Below are positions 44,071 through 52,477 of a stretch of 64,000 nt of DNA, piece by piece (within the stretch, counting starts at the first letter, position 1; each line of letters starts with the position of its first letter). Source of the stretch: an uncultured Myxococcales bacterium. Its GTDB lineage: Bacteria; Myxococcota_A; UBA9042. The notes beneath the pieces are model-generated. The model was not told the origin of the DNA. It did no database searches and saw nothing but the letters and a program-made list of their open reading frames with translations. The stretch spans positions 1 to 64,000 of the forward strand of contig CAIMEY010000078.1 of the NCBI GenBank assembly GCA_903840165.1. The letters run 5' to 3'. The position numbers were made by a program, and so were the translations under genes.

Positions 44071-46026
44071 TTACTTGCCACCCTTGCGCTGCCATAGTCG
44101 CAAGCCAAGGGACCCAGCAACCGCCACGACCAGCACAACGGGCAGCCAAGGCGAGGACTCCGGCGACGGCGTGGAAGGCTTTTCGCCTTTTACCATGCTC
44201 AGTTCCGCCGGCAGTCCCGCCGCTGTCACCACGACCGGCAGTTCTGTGGGCGTCACAGCGCCCGGCAACCAATGGGCACCGCGCCGCACGTCTTCGGCGA
44301 CTGGCACGCCCGGCTGATGGGCAGGGTCAAAGACGGCGCGCTCCGGCCCCGGCTTGTCCCAATCGGGCGGAATTTCACCGCGTTTCATGAAGGCCAGCTC
44401 CGCCGCTACCCGTTCCGCTTTGCGCTTGGGGCCCACGGACCAAGGCCGAGTCGTCATCGTCTCGTATCGCTCCAAGTCCGCAATCGCCAAAGGCAAATTG
44501 ACCCGCCTTACGATTTGCGACCGGCAATAGAACACGTCGGGGTCACTGGGCCCAATGTCGACCGCCTTCTGAATCCACTTTTGCGCATCTTCCTGATGTC
44601 CCAGCCAAAAATGGTCCATGGCGATATACAAGGGAATTCGCGGGTCTCTGCTAGTCGAACCCGCCAACTCCGTCAATTTCGGCAACGCTTCTGCGAGCTT
44701 CCCCGCGTAATACAGCCGAGTGGCCACGACAAAGCGCGCCACCAAGTCCTTGGGATCCGCAGCCGCCAATTGCATACGATTTTCAATGGCTTCCATGTCC
44801 AACTTGCGCTTCGGATCGGTTTGTGCCTCATCGCCGAGGAAGTTCAGCAGGCCCGCGATACGCCCGAGCACGATGTCTCGCTCCGGATGCTTTTGCGCAA
44901 TTTCGTGCAATGTTTCAATGGCTTTACGCAACTGCCCGGCTCGTGCGTAACCCGTAGACAGCACGTCGTAGCCTTCCGGGTCATCTGGCCACAAGGCGAT
45001 CATACGTTGAGCCACCGCCTGCACGGTGGACGCATCCGCCATCGCCGTTGCTAAGCCAAAGCGAAGTTTGAGGAATTCTCGCCGCGGCACCGTCTTGTCG
45101 GTCCGCAATGGCCCGAGGTCCAACAATTCGCCCGCCTGCGCAAAGTTCTCCATCGCTGCCAAGGCGCGAACGGACCAGAGAACGTCACAATGATCTGTTT
45201 TTAAACAGCTTTTCGCCTTGTCAACGGTCGTCGTCGGATCGCCCGCCAGGGCCGCGGCTGCGACCGCAATTCCGGACAATACCTCGGCATTACGAACAAA
45301 TCCGTTCTGAGTCGGCTGCGCTTGAGCCGCTAGCGCTACGTCCAGGCGTCGCCGCGCTTCATCAAAGTGCCGTTGGTCATGGGCCTCGTGCGCCAATAGT
45401 GCGATATCAAAGAGCGATTCCGCATCGCACTTGCCAAGGTCGCGTAGACGCAGCGCTTGGTTTAGCGCCTCGACTGCGGCTGGACGATCGCCGGTTGCAA
45501 CGAGGGCTTGGCAGCGCTGCAGGGCCGACTCAAAGCTCTCGCCCTGCGCCGTACCCTTGGCACGAACGCGTTGCCATGGAATTTGCTGTTCACCAGCAGT
45601 GACTTGTGCAACAAGCGCGGCCTCAATCGCTGGCCGGGCTGCCAGACATGCGCCGTCGCAGGGCGTGGTAGGCGCTTGAATGACAAAGCGATCGGTCGCA
45701 GCGGCCACAGGCCCCCGGTCCGCAGCAGCCTTCTTGGTCCTCAGGGTCCAAGTTTGGGCAATTCCCTCACAACTCAGCTTAACTGCTAAGGTTTGGGGCT
45801 GCAGATCAATATCGCCAACGTCGCAGTTGCCAAGGCGCTTGCCGAACATTCGTTCAATGCTAGGCGCTGCATCCGGGCCGAGGACCGGCTCGCCCTGGGG
45901 GCTAAAGACCAAGTCGTAACCAGCGTAAGGCTCAAGCAATGCAGGCGGTTTGCCACCATCGGCCGCAGGCTGCGCCAACGCCGAAGTCGCCCAAAGCCAC
46001 CCAATCGCACCGAAGTACCACCGCAT
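44071..46026 (-). CDS. TPR-repeat membrane protein
   Basis: 651 residues. The ATG at 46026 starts a signal peptide (MRWYFGAIGWLWATSALAQ). The N-terminal 150 residues contain two pairs of Cys and a beta-rich part. Residues about 180-520 are TPR-like helices (AALQRCQALVATGDRPAAVEALNQALRL, LSTGYARAGQLRKAIETLHEIAQKHPE, IALWPDDPEG). The C-terminus has a Pro/Ser/Glu linker, one hydrophobic helix and a basic end (LWQRKGGK), so the bulk faces the periplasm. Function unknown; scaffold for an envelope complex is plausible. Confidence 0.65.
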   Translation of the reverse strand: MRWYFGAIGWLWATSALAQPAADGGKPPALLEPYAGYDLVFSPQGEPVLGPDAAPSIERMFGKRLGNCDVGDIDLQPQTLAVKLSCEGIAQTWTLRTKKAAADRGPVAAATDRFVIQAPTTPCDGACLAARPAIEAALVAQVTAGEQQIPWQRVRAKGTAQGESFESALQRCQALVATGDRPAAVEALNQALRLRDLGKCDAESLFDIALLAHEAHDQRHFDEARRRLDVALAAQAQPTQNGFVRNAEVLSGIAVAAAALAGDPTTTVDKAKSCLKTDHCDVLWSVRALAAMENFAQAGELLDLGPLRTDKTVPRREFLKLRFGLATAMADASTVQAVAQRMIALWPDDPEGYDVLSTGYARAGQLRKAIETLHEIAQKHPERDIVLGRIAGLLNFLGDEAQTDPKRKLDMEAIENRMQLAAADPKDLVARFVVATRLYYAGKLAEALPKLTELAGSTSRDPRIPLYIAMDHFWLGHQEDAQKWIQKAVDIGPSDPDVFYCRSQIVRRVNLPLAIADLERYETMTTRPWSVGPKRKAERVAAELAFMKRGEIPPDWDKPGPERAVFDPAHQPGVPVAEDVRRGAHWLPGAVTPTELPVVVTAAGLPAELSMVKGEKPSTPSPESSPWLPVVLVVAVAGSLGLRLWQRKGGK

Positions 46027-46205
46027 CGTTTCACCGCCCGCACCAGTCAGTGCTGTCGGAAGCGACTGTAGCACGAGCCCGGGCAGCCTCCAAACGTGGG
46101 CGACCACAGGTAGGTAATCGATTTTATGAGATTTTTGGCGGAGCGCTGGCCAATGAGCAACATCGCCACATGGACGCGATGTGGCCGCCAGCCGAACCGC
46201 TTAAT

Positions 46206-46619
46206 CTAGCTGGCGTTTTTTGTAGGCGTGCGCAATGCCTCGCAGACCGGGCACGGGCAAATTGAGCGCAAGTAGCGGAACGAATAGATGCCGCCGTCAT
46301 GCCCATCGCCCCAGACAAAGCGAATCGCGTAACTGCCCACTGGTGAAGCGCTTTTCACCTGCACCGATGGCTCGCGCCGCCTCTGCGTCTGCACGATCGG
46401 CAGCCCACCGCGGCTCTGCCGAACCAGGGTCGTCGGCGGTCCGTGCGTGCCTTGGCAGGTCGCACAGGGACACTGCTCGCGCAACGACGCAGGAGTAAAG
46501 ACACTTTCATGGGCATCGTGCCACGTGATCTGCGCACTTCCATCGCTGAGCCAGGCCAGATGCGCCGGTCGCTCTTGGTCACGACGCTCAGCCTCGCGTT
46601 GTTCTTGGGCAGCCGCCAT
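46206..46619 (-). CDS. DUF971 (gamma-butyrobetaine hydroxylase N-terminal-like) protein
   Basis: 137 residues after AAGGAGCGCT. The domain is clear: LAWLSDGSAQITWHDAHESVFTPASLREQCPCATCQG, then YAIRFVWGDGHDGGIYSFRYLRSICPC. The pattern W..H.S.....LR..C.C..C and W.DGH..GIY....L matches DUF971, which in eukaryotes forms the N-terminal zinc-binding domain of gamma-butyrobetaine hydroxylase and in bacteria occurs alone, sometimes next to Fe-S biogenesis genes. Three Cys and one His could bind zinc. It lies 64 bp downstream of the thioredoxin-like lipoprotein, possibly in one transcript. Confidence 0.8.
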   Translation of the reverse strand: MAAAQEQREAERRDQERPAHLAWLSDGSAQITWHDAHESVFTPASLREQCPCATCQGTHGPPTTLVRQSRGGLPIVQTQRRREPSVQVKSASPVGSYAIRFVWGDGHDGGIYSFRYLRSICPCPVCEALRTPTKNAS

Positions 46620-46683
46620 AGCGCTCCTTATCCACGCAAGAGCGCGAAACTGTGTTGCAATTGCGAAGAAGCGTCTTAGCCGA

Positions 46684-47889
46684 CTACGGGGTTGCCGTCG
46701 GTGCACAGCCGCGCATGTTGGACTTGTTGAGCACGCAGGTGGTCCCGCTGCTCTTGTCGGCGCCGACATTCTGGCGCACGAAATCCTCAAACAAATTGGT
46801 GTAAACGGTATCGTACCCCTGGAAGAAGCCCATGAAGCGGCCGTCCGCGTCGTAAGCGTACCCGTCGTTCTTGAAGCCGTCGTGGGTCGACCCATCGAGC
46901 ATCGGCTGCTTATGCACCTTGTAATCGCCCGCAAAGCACGGAAAAGACACGGCATCGGTGAACGGCTGCGTCTGGTTCGGATCGATAAGGGCCAGCATTT
47001 GCACGTCGGTCCGTCCTGCGGCGATCAGCTCCTGGTTCACTTTCTCCATAATCTTGGCCTGTTCCATGCACGACGCACACCAGCCGGCCCCCATCATCAA
47101 GATGATGCGCTTGCCCTTGAAGGCGTCTAGGCCATAACTCGAGCCATTGCCAGGAGATTTCGGCTGCACGTCCGGCAGGGACCACTGCGGCAGGTCGTGG
47201 TAGGTCTTGGCGCAGGACACCGAATCCGATCCGGTTGAGGTCGCATTGCCCTTGAACGACAACTTGCTGAGATCCAAGGAGAACGCCCGACCCTTGAACT
47301 TCATCTTGACCGTGCCCTGAGGCTGCAGGAACAAGGCCGTCAGATTGGCCTTGGCCTCGCCCGCTTGGGGCTGCTTGAGCGGCGAGAAGGGCAAGGTCGC
47401 ATCGCCACTGTCATATTGGTACAGCACTTCGCCCTTGGCGGGTTCTGTGGTCCAGGCCGAGCACGGCAAGGTGTCAATGAGGACGTTTGAGCCATCCTGC
47501 GATTGATACACGCCTTTTCGCGCCGCAAAGGTGGCACTGCTGAGCTTGAGGCCTTCGCCCTCCAAGCCGGCCTTGAAACCAAGCTGTAGTTCGCAGGACT
47601 TGTCGGCCAGGGCAAAGTCGAGGTTCACTTCAGGAACGCACGCCAATCCGCTGGAATCTTTGTTGATACGGTGGACCATCGTCACCGTCGCACCTTGACC
47701 GGTGTAGTCGATGTTGATGTCTTTGCTGTCGATGTTGGTCAGCAATGCACCTGTAATTTTCATAGGTTGATTCGCAGTCACGCCGCTGCTACCGTCGGCG
47801 CTGGTCCCTGCGACGCATCCGGTCGCCAGACAGCAGGCCGCGATCGCCGCTAGATTGAGGCCCGCGAAAATTCCTTTGCTGTCTCGCAT
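46684..47889 (-). CDS. Thioredoxin-like lipoprotein
   Basis: 401 residues. The signal peptide ends in LATGC (C25). Residues about 40-235 form a beta-rich domain with several Cys that I do not recognise. The C-terminal 160 residues are thioredoxin-like with C271-x-x-C274 (GWCASCMEQ), preceded by FKGKRIILMMGA and followed by VQMLALIDPNQTQPF. It is probably a membrane-tethered periplasmic disulfide or peroxide-linked reductase. It lies downstream, on the same strand, of the beta-barrel/thioredoxin gene and has its own good promoter and a structured leader. Confidence 0.75.
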   Translation of the reverse strand: MRDSKGIFAGLNLAAIAACCLATGCVAGTSADGSSGVTANQPMKITGALLTNIDSKDINIDYTGQGATVTMVHRINKDSSGLACVPEVNLDFALADKSCELQLGFKAGLEGEGLKLSSATFAARKGVYQSQDGSNVLIDTLPCSAWTTEPAKGEVLYQYDSGDATLPFSPLKQPQAGEAKANLTALFLQPQGTVKMKFKGRAFSLDLSKLSFKGNATSTGSDSVSCAKTYHDLPQWSLPDVQPKSPGNGSSYGLDAFKGKRIILMMGAGWCASCMEQAKIMEKVNQELIAAGRTDVQMLALIDPNQTQPFTDAVSFPCFAGDYKVHKQPMLDGSTHDGFKNDGYAYDADGRFMGFFQGYDTVYTNLFEDFVRQNVGADKSSGTTCVLNKSNMRGCAPTATP

Positions 47890-47922
47890 GTTCTTCCCCC
47901 TGCTGTGGATTCTAGGCGATGT

Positions 47923-47997
47923 GCCGCATCGACGTTGGTCAAAGCTCAGTTTGCTGTGATGCGGCCAGGTTCACGTCCGCCGGAAGTCGGTTCCGGC
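47923..47997 (-). promoter_or_regulatory. Structured 5' leader with two hairpins
   Basis: Read on the minus strand: GCCGGAA(5-base loop)TTCCGGC at 47997-47979, then GCCGCATC(27-base loop)GATGCGGC at 47965-47923. Both stems are perfect and lie between the promoter at 48045-48018 and the start codon at 47889. Neither is followed by a U-tract. They may form a cis-regulatory element or protect the mRNA; no known riboswitch class was recognised. Confidence 0.4.
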
Positions 47998-48017
47998 AGC
48001 GAACGCTGTAACACTTG

Positions 48018-48045
48018 AGTATACCCCGGCACAGAACAAGGTCAA
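48018..48045 (-). promoter_or_regulatory. Strong sigma-70-like promoter of the thioredoxin-like lipoprotein gene
   Basis: On the minus strand TTGACC, a 16-base spacer, then TATACT, giving a leader of about 125 bases. One of the best consensus matches in the window. Confidence 0.6.
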
Positions 48046-48097
48046 CAGGCGCGAAAGGATCGCGAATTTTATTAGGCAACCGATTTGAATGACAGAC

Positions 48098-49561
48098 TTA
48101 TTGCGGTACGGACTTTGACGTGCTCGTTGGGGAACTGGGCAGTGCGATCGCCTGCGTAGCCCCGACGCCAGCAGCGCCCTCAGCCTCCTGCAGCAATGAG
48201 GCGATAACATTCGCGTATTCAAAGGCATGGGGACCGACCAAGCGCACTTGCAACCTACGATCGCGCCCAAAAATGTCGATAACCGGCAACCCGGCACAAC
48301 CCGGTAGAAACAGGTCCATTTCTTCCTGCAGCCACTCGGTCGCTTCGACGCGCTTGAGCACCACGCCGGGATGGGCGTGCACGTAGGGATCCAATTCTTC
48401 GCCGAGTTTGAGGCACGGCTTGCACCAGGTAGCCCAGTAATCCACCACGGTTACCACCCCCGGCTGAACCAAGGTCGCGATTTGGGGCGTGCTGGGCAAC
48501 TGTCCTAGGACCACGGGTAGCGGTTTATCGGGGCCAGCCTCGGACTTCTTGGCGCCTAGGTTCCAACCGCCATGAACGCCAAGGAAATAGGCGGCATTGG
48601 GCACCCCCTGAATGCCGACCACGTTGCGGTACAGCGGCTGGCGCATGGTCGCAGAAAGTGCCCAATCGTCTAAGACTTGCCAACGCACCGACGGCACAAA
48701 ATCGATCCAATCGCCGCCGCCGTTGAGGAATTCGTGCCGTTCGCCGTTGAGAACCTCGGAAGCCTTGAGCCGACGCTGCCAGTCGATGCCGGCCGAGGCA
48801 CTCAGCACCTTGTCGATAATGCGAATATTGCCTGCAATGCTCAGACGTTGCTCGGCGCCCCAGCGAAAGCCGTTGCTGGCTTCATCGAGCGGCGTGCGCG
48901 TCCAAATCGCAGCGTACCACCCTAGGCGGGCTGCAAGGGCACCAAAGGCCTCAAGATCGGCCAAGAACCACCAGACGCCGCGCCCCAAAGATGTGTAACG
49001 AGTATCCACGGTTGCAACCGCCTGGGTCGAATCCCCGACCGTGCTTTTGCCCACGTAGGGGCCAGTCGGCGCGACTACGCCCGAACTGAGCACTAATTGC
49101 GGCGCAAATCGCGACTTGGGTGACCAAAATCGACTGAACTCTTGGCGAAAACGCAGTTCAAGGTCGCCAATGCCCGAATCGGTCGCCGTCCGTTCCGAAT
49201 CGTGGCGGTAGATGCGCGCGGCGGGCAGAACGAACCCAAGGCCAGTCCCGGTCGGAGCCTCGCAACTCGCTGTCAATGAAAGCAAACTCATCTGCAGATC
49301 GTAATCGCCGCCTTGAATCACCGTCTGCTTGGTGCCGGCAAACGTCTTGTCGCTGGTGTTGTAGCCGTAGACAAGACCTGTCCGGACGCGCCAAGTGTCT
49401 TTGGCAACGGAGGAATCCAGCTGGCGGCTGATGTCGGTGTCTCCCACCGGGAGCGCTGGGTTACCTCAAGTCGCGCACTGGGCCATGGCGCGAATCGGCG
49501 CGAACAAGAGCATGATTCCGAGCAGCATTTGGCCCATTGCTGCGTTACGCATCTGGCTCAT
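48098..49561 (-). CDS. Secreted beta-barrel protein with C-terminal thioredoxin domain; in-frame TGA, candidate selenocysteine
   Basis: 487 residues if the TGA at 49466-49468 is decoded. AAGGGA precedes the ATG at 49561, which starts a signal peptide (hydrophobic LLGIMLLFAPI, cleavage after AMA). The frame then reads C29-A-T-TGA32-G-N-P-A-L and continues, unchanged in frame, through a beta-rich region resembling outer-membrane barrel/transporter proteins (alternating strands, aromatic-rich turns; about 45-340). A thioredoxin domain ends it, with C380-x-x-C383 (YWATWCKPCLKL) and a cis-Pro-like GLPVIDIFG. A C-x-x-U pair fits redox selenoproteins. Without TGA decoding, the only start would be a GTG at 49447, giving a barrel without a signal peptide, which is implausible. 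Alternatives are a pseudogene by nonsense mutation or a base error. Confidence 0.6.
49441..49468 (-). promoter_or_regulatory. Candidate bacterial SECIS element next to in-frame TGA
   Basis: On the minus strand the TGA (49468-49466) is followed by 17 bases, then the loop GGT (49448-49446) closed by a perfect CTCCC/GGGAG stem (49453-49449 with 49445-49441). Known bacterial SECIS hairpins lie immediately after the UGA, with a short stem and a small apical loop having G in its first positions; the loop of E. coli fdhF begins GGU about 18 nt from its UGA. The match is by eye only. Confidence 0.5.
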
Positions 49562-49864
49562 TAGGTCCCTTTTGCTGGCGCATGGTCGCGCCTGCATACG
49601 ATGCCACGTTGTTCGCCGCGCGCCAACAAGCGTGACCGGAGCGACCAAGCCCCGAGGGCTCCAACGCCTGAGAACCGTTTGCAACCGGGGCAAAAGAGGG
49701 GGCAAAAGAACCAACACTGCCAAGGAAATTGCTTGCTTTCTTGCGCCCAACGTCTACAATGCCCGCCCCCTGCCGCGCTGACGTGTTGGGGGATTCGGCG
49801 CCCGAGACGGTCCTCCACTGCGGTGGCCGCGCCGCAGAACAGCAGGAGTCAGCCAAGGAATTTG
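49562..49864. other. Divergent intergenic region between the candidate selenoprotein and the zinc-ribbon gene
   Basis: 303 bases. It holds a good rightward promoter (reported separately). No leftward promoter with consensus spacing was found before the ATG at 49561. Open frames here are short and not protein-like. Confidence 0.5.
49733..49760 (+). promoter_or_regulatory. Candidate promoter of the zinc-ribbon protein gene
   Basis: TTGCTT and TACAAT with a 16-base spacer, about 105 bp before the ATG at 49865. Confidence 0.45.
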
Positions 49865-50371
49865 ATGAGTTTACACAGACTTTCGCGCAAAGATACCCTT
49901 CCAGCTGTAGGCCGTGATTGTGAAGCTTGGTGCTCACGTTGCAACATGGCGTTAACTCACATGATTGTCGCTATGGTCGGCACAGAGGTGGTGCGCGTCC
50001 GCTGCAACACCTGCGGCAGTGAACACAAGCACAAGTCGGAACGCGAAGTCGCGCAACAGGTCAAACCCAAAGCGGAACGCAAGACCACGGGTACGACGGT
50101 GCGTTCAGGGGGCACCAAGGCGAGCGCCAAGGCCCCTCCGGCCGACGCCAACCGCGCGGCACGACAGTTGTTCCAGCGCGCCATGGGCGAGCGCGATCGG
50201 GCGACGGCCACGGTGTACGCGCCTTCCATGCTGCCAAGACTCGGCCAACTCGTTGATCACAAAGCTTTTGGCTATGGTATCGTCGACGCAATGTTCGACG
50301 GCAAGACCCGATTTCTCTTTGAGCTAGGCTACAAGATCCTGGTCACTGGGCGAGATTCCGTCGCCAGCTAA
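49865..50371 (+). CDS. Zinc-ribbon protein with C-terminal Tudor-like motif
   Basis: 168 residues after AAGGAA. A zinc ribbon sits at about 19-50 (C..C pair in WCSRCNMALTH, second pair in RCNTCGSEHKH). A Lys/Ala/Thr-rich linker follows, then a C-terminal VDHKAFGYGIVDAMFDGKTRFLFELGYKIL that resembles the small beta-barrel at the C-terminus of UvrD/PcrA-type helicases (H..FG.G.V......V.F..G.K.L). These features suggest binding of nucleic acid or RNA polymerase. Function not assigned. Confidence 0.6.
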   Translation: MSLHRLSRKDTLPAVGRDCEAWCSRCNMALTHMIVAMVGTEVVRVRCNTCGSEHKHKSEREVAQQVKPKAERKTTGTTVRSGGTKASAKAPPADANRAARQLFQRAMGERDRATATVYAPSMLPRLGQLVDHKAFGYGIVDAMFDGKTRFLFELGYKILVTGRDSVAS

Positions 50372-50455
50372 GGCGAGACGGTCATCAGCCCGGTCGACCC
50401 CTGCAATCCCGCGCTTCTAAAGGGGATTGCACGCGTGACCGGTAGTGGAGTCGGC

Positions 50456-52366
50456 ATGTCGCGTTGGCTGGCCGTGCTGGTACTCTTGGCCGCATGTGCC
50501 TGTACTTCTTGGCTTTTGCTGACGCCTCGACTGCCTTCGGTGGCCGGGACGCCCTTGCAGGCCCAAACGCTGCAGGCTTGGCTGGGCGATCGCGGCATTG
50601 CCACGCAGCGGGTCGACAGCGTCGAGGTCACGTCGCCGGCCCAGCTTGGCTGCAGCGTGACAGTCGGCCCTGTGGAGCGGGCAGGGGCCCAGGACAGCAC
50701 GACCCTGCATTTTTCTTTGCATAACCAAGGCGATGGCTCGTGCCTGCATTGGCAGTCTCAAGTCGGTGCCGCGCTTCAAAGCCGGGATCAGTCGCCCGAT
50801 GGCGTCCGCGCTGGAGGGCCGACAAAGCCTCGAACGCCTTGGGAAACACTGGTCCTCGGCCTAGCAGCGGCCCTGATCGGGGCCCTGAGCGTGATGACCC
50901 TGGCGTTGATCTGGCAGCGCAATCGTACCGATAAGGCGCTATTTTGTTTGGTTTTCCTTACCGCATTGGTGGCGTCGGCGCTGGCACCGCAGGCTTGGAC
51001 CACGGTCTACTTTGCCTATGAGTGGTTTGCCCAGGCCTACTACCTCGATAGCCTTCCCCGCTATGGCCCTGGATCGACTGCACTTTGGGGGATGTTTCTT
51101 GGGCCCTTGACTCAGGACCACAGCTACCTCGTCGCGGTGCAAATGGCGACGGGCTGCCTGCTGGCTGGCGTGGCGTTTCTCTGGTTTTCCAAGCCAACTT
51201 CAGGGCTTGTCGCCGGCCTGCTCTTGGCGCTGCTGCCTCTGTTCTTGCGCGAGCGGGCCAGTGAGTCCATGCACTTGCCCGCCGTGACTTGCCTTCTCAT
51301 CGCCGCTGTGGCGTGGCGCCAAGGTGCTGTAATCGCTTCTGGTTTGGCCTTGGCGCTTTTGGCCCTCTTTCGCGCCGATCTAGCACCGCTGGCCATCCCG
51401 ACTTGGTTGCTCTTGGTTTGGATCGGACCGAATCCCGCGAATAATCAGGGGTTTTTGCGCGCAGCGTGGCCAGCACTACTGATCGCGGGGACGGGCGTGG
51501 CCATCGCCCTAGAGTTGGCCTGGCATCACGCGCAGCAGGACCTGACCCAAGGCAACCTCCCGCAATTTCAGATGTACCTTAACAATTTGCCACACCACCT
51601 GTGGCAGGATGCCTTGCTCTGGCGCCCCGACTGGCTGCCCGCAACGCTTTGGCTGGCCGTCCTGCTGAGCATTGCCGTTCCGCGTGCAGACGCGCAACCG
51701 CGTCGCTGGTGGCTGCTTGCGGCCATGGCCGTAGCGTGGATGTTTCCTGGTTACGCGGACTTCAATGAGACTTCGCTGCCGCGATTGCAGATGCCAGCGG
51801 CGGTACTGCTGGTTCTCGTTGCTGCAGGCGTCATCGGCCCGTGGCTTGAGGGCAACATGGCCTGGCTCAAGGCTTTTTCCGCCGTCCTGGTCCTGGGTTC
51901 GGCCGCTCCGATGACCACACGCGCGTGCTGGGCACCAGCTAATCCGCAGCAAGAGGACCAGCTCTTGCACCAAGTTCTCAGTTCTATTGCTGTTTCTCGG
52001 CCTTTTTGGCTAGTCACCCGTACCTATGCCGAAGGGCCCGCCGAAGATCTGCATTTGCACCTGCCCACTTACCTGTTCGCTCCCTGGGGCCGCGTGATTT
52101 CCGCGACGGACTGGCTCGCCTTGAGACAGCGCGGCGCACAACCGCCTCAAGACGTGTACTTTTTCGAGTCGCTGCGCTGCTGGGCCAATCCACAGCGAGA
52201 GGCAACATCGCACCAACACCCGGCATGTACAGCCGTTTTGGCGCAATCTGGCTGGGAACCCGTCTGGCAACGATCCTTGCCGAACTTGCGCGATACGCCT
52301 ACTTTCAGCTATTACGGGCAACAGCCGCGCCTAGCGGTGGGCCTGTGGCACTGGCACTCCAAGTAG
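50456..52366 (+). CDS. Polytopic integral membrane protein, GT-C glycosyltransferase-like
   Basis: 636 residues from the ATG after GGAG (a GTG at 50435 is possible). After a first helix, a soluble loop of about 100 residues faces the periplasm, then roughly ten to eleven membrane helices, and a C-terminal soluble part of about 140 residues. The order helix, loop, helical bundle, soluble tail, with a DS/LP-rich loop after the second helix (YFAYEWFAQAYYLDSLPRYGP), resembles GT-C type transferases using lipid-linked sugars. The DD/DE catalytic motif is not obvious. Function open. Confidence 0.55.
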   Translation: MSRWLAVLVLLAACACTSWLLLTPRLPSVAGTPLQAQTLQAWLGDRGIATQRVDSVEVTSPAQLGCSVTVGPVERAGAQDSTTLHFSLHNQGDGSCLHWQSQVGAALQSRDQSPDGVRAGGPTKPRTPWETLVLGLAAALIGALSVMTLALIWQRNRTDKALFCLVFLTALVASALAPQAWTTVYFAYEWFAQAYYLDSLPRYGPGSTALWGMFLGPLTQDHSYLVAVQMATGCLLAGVAFLWFSKPTSGLVAGLLLALLPLFLRERASESMHLPAVTCLLIAAVAWRQGAVIASGLALALLALFRADLAPLAIPTWLLLVWIGPNPANNQGFLRAAWPALLIAGTGVAIALELAWHHAQQDLTQGNLPQFQMYLNNLPHHLWQDALLWRPDWLPATLWLAVLLSIAVPRADAQPRRWWLLAAMAVAWMFPGYADFNETSLPRLQMPAAVLLVLVAAGVIGPWLEGNMAWLKAFSAVLVLGSAAPMTTRACWAPANPQQEDQLLHQVLSSIAVSRPFWLVTRTYAEGPAEDLHLHLPTYLFAPWGRVISATDWLALRQRGAQPPQDVYFFESLRCWANPQREATSHQHPACTAVLAQSGWEPVWQRSLPNLRDTPTFSYYGQQPRLAVGLWHWHSK

Positions 52367-52477
52367 ACGCCTGGACAGGTGAATTGGAGATTGACTTGCC
52401 CTCGAGCTGTCTGCGAATGCTCTAGAGCCAGTTGTCCACCCTTGCCGCAACCCCTCAAGCGGATTGGTGAATCTACA

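Noticed and set aside
46150..46190. GCCACAT/ATGTGGC inverted repeat between the TPR and DUF971 genes
   Set aside because: Seven-base stem without a T-tract; could be chance and cannot be tied to either gene.
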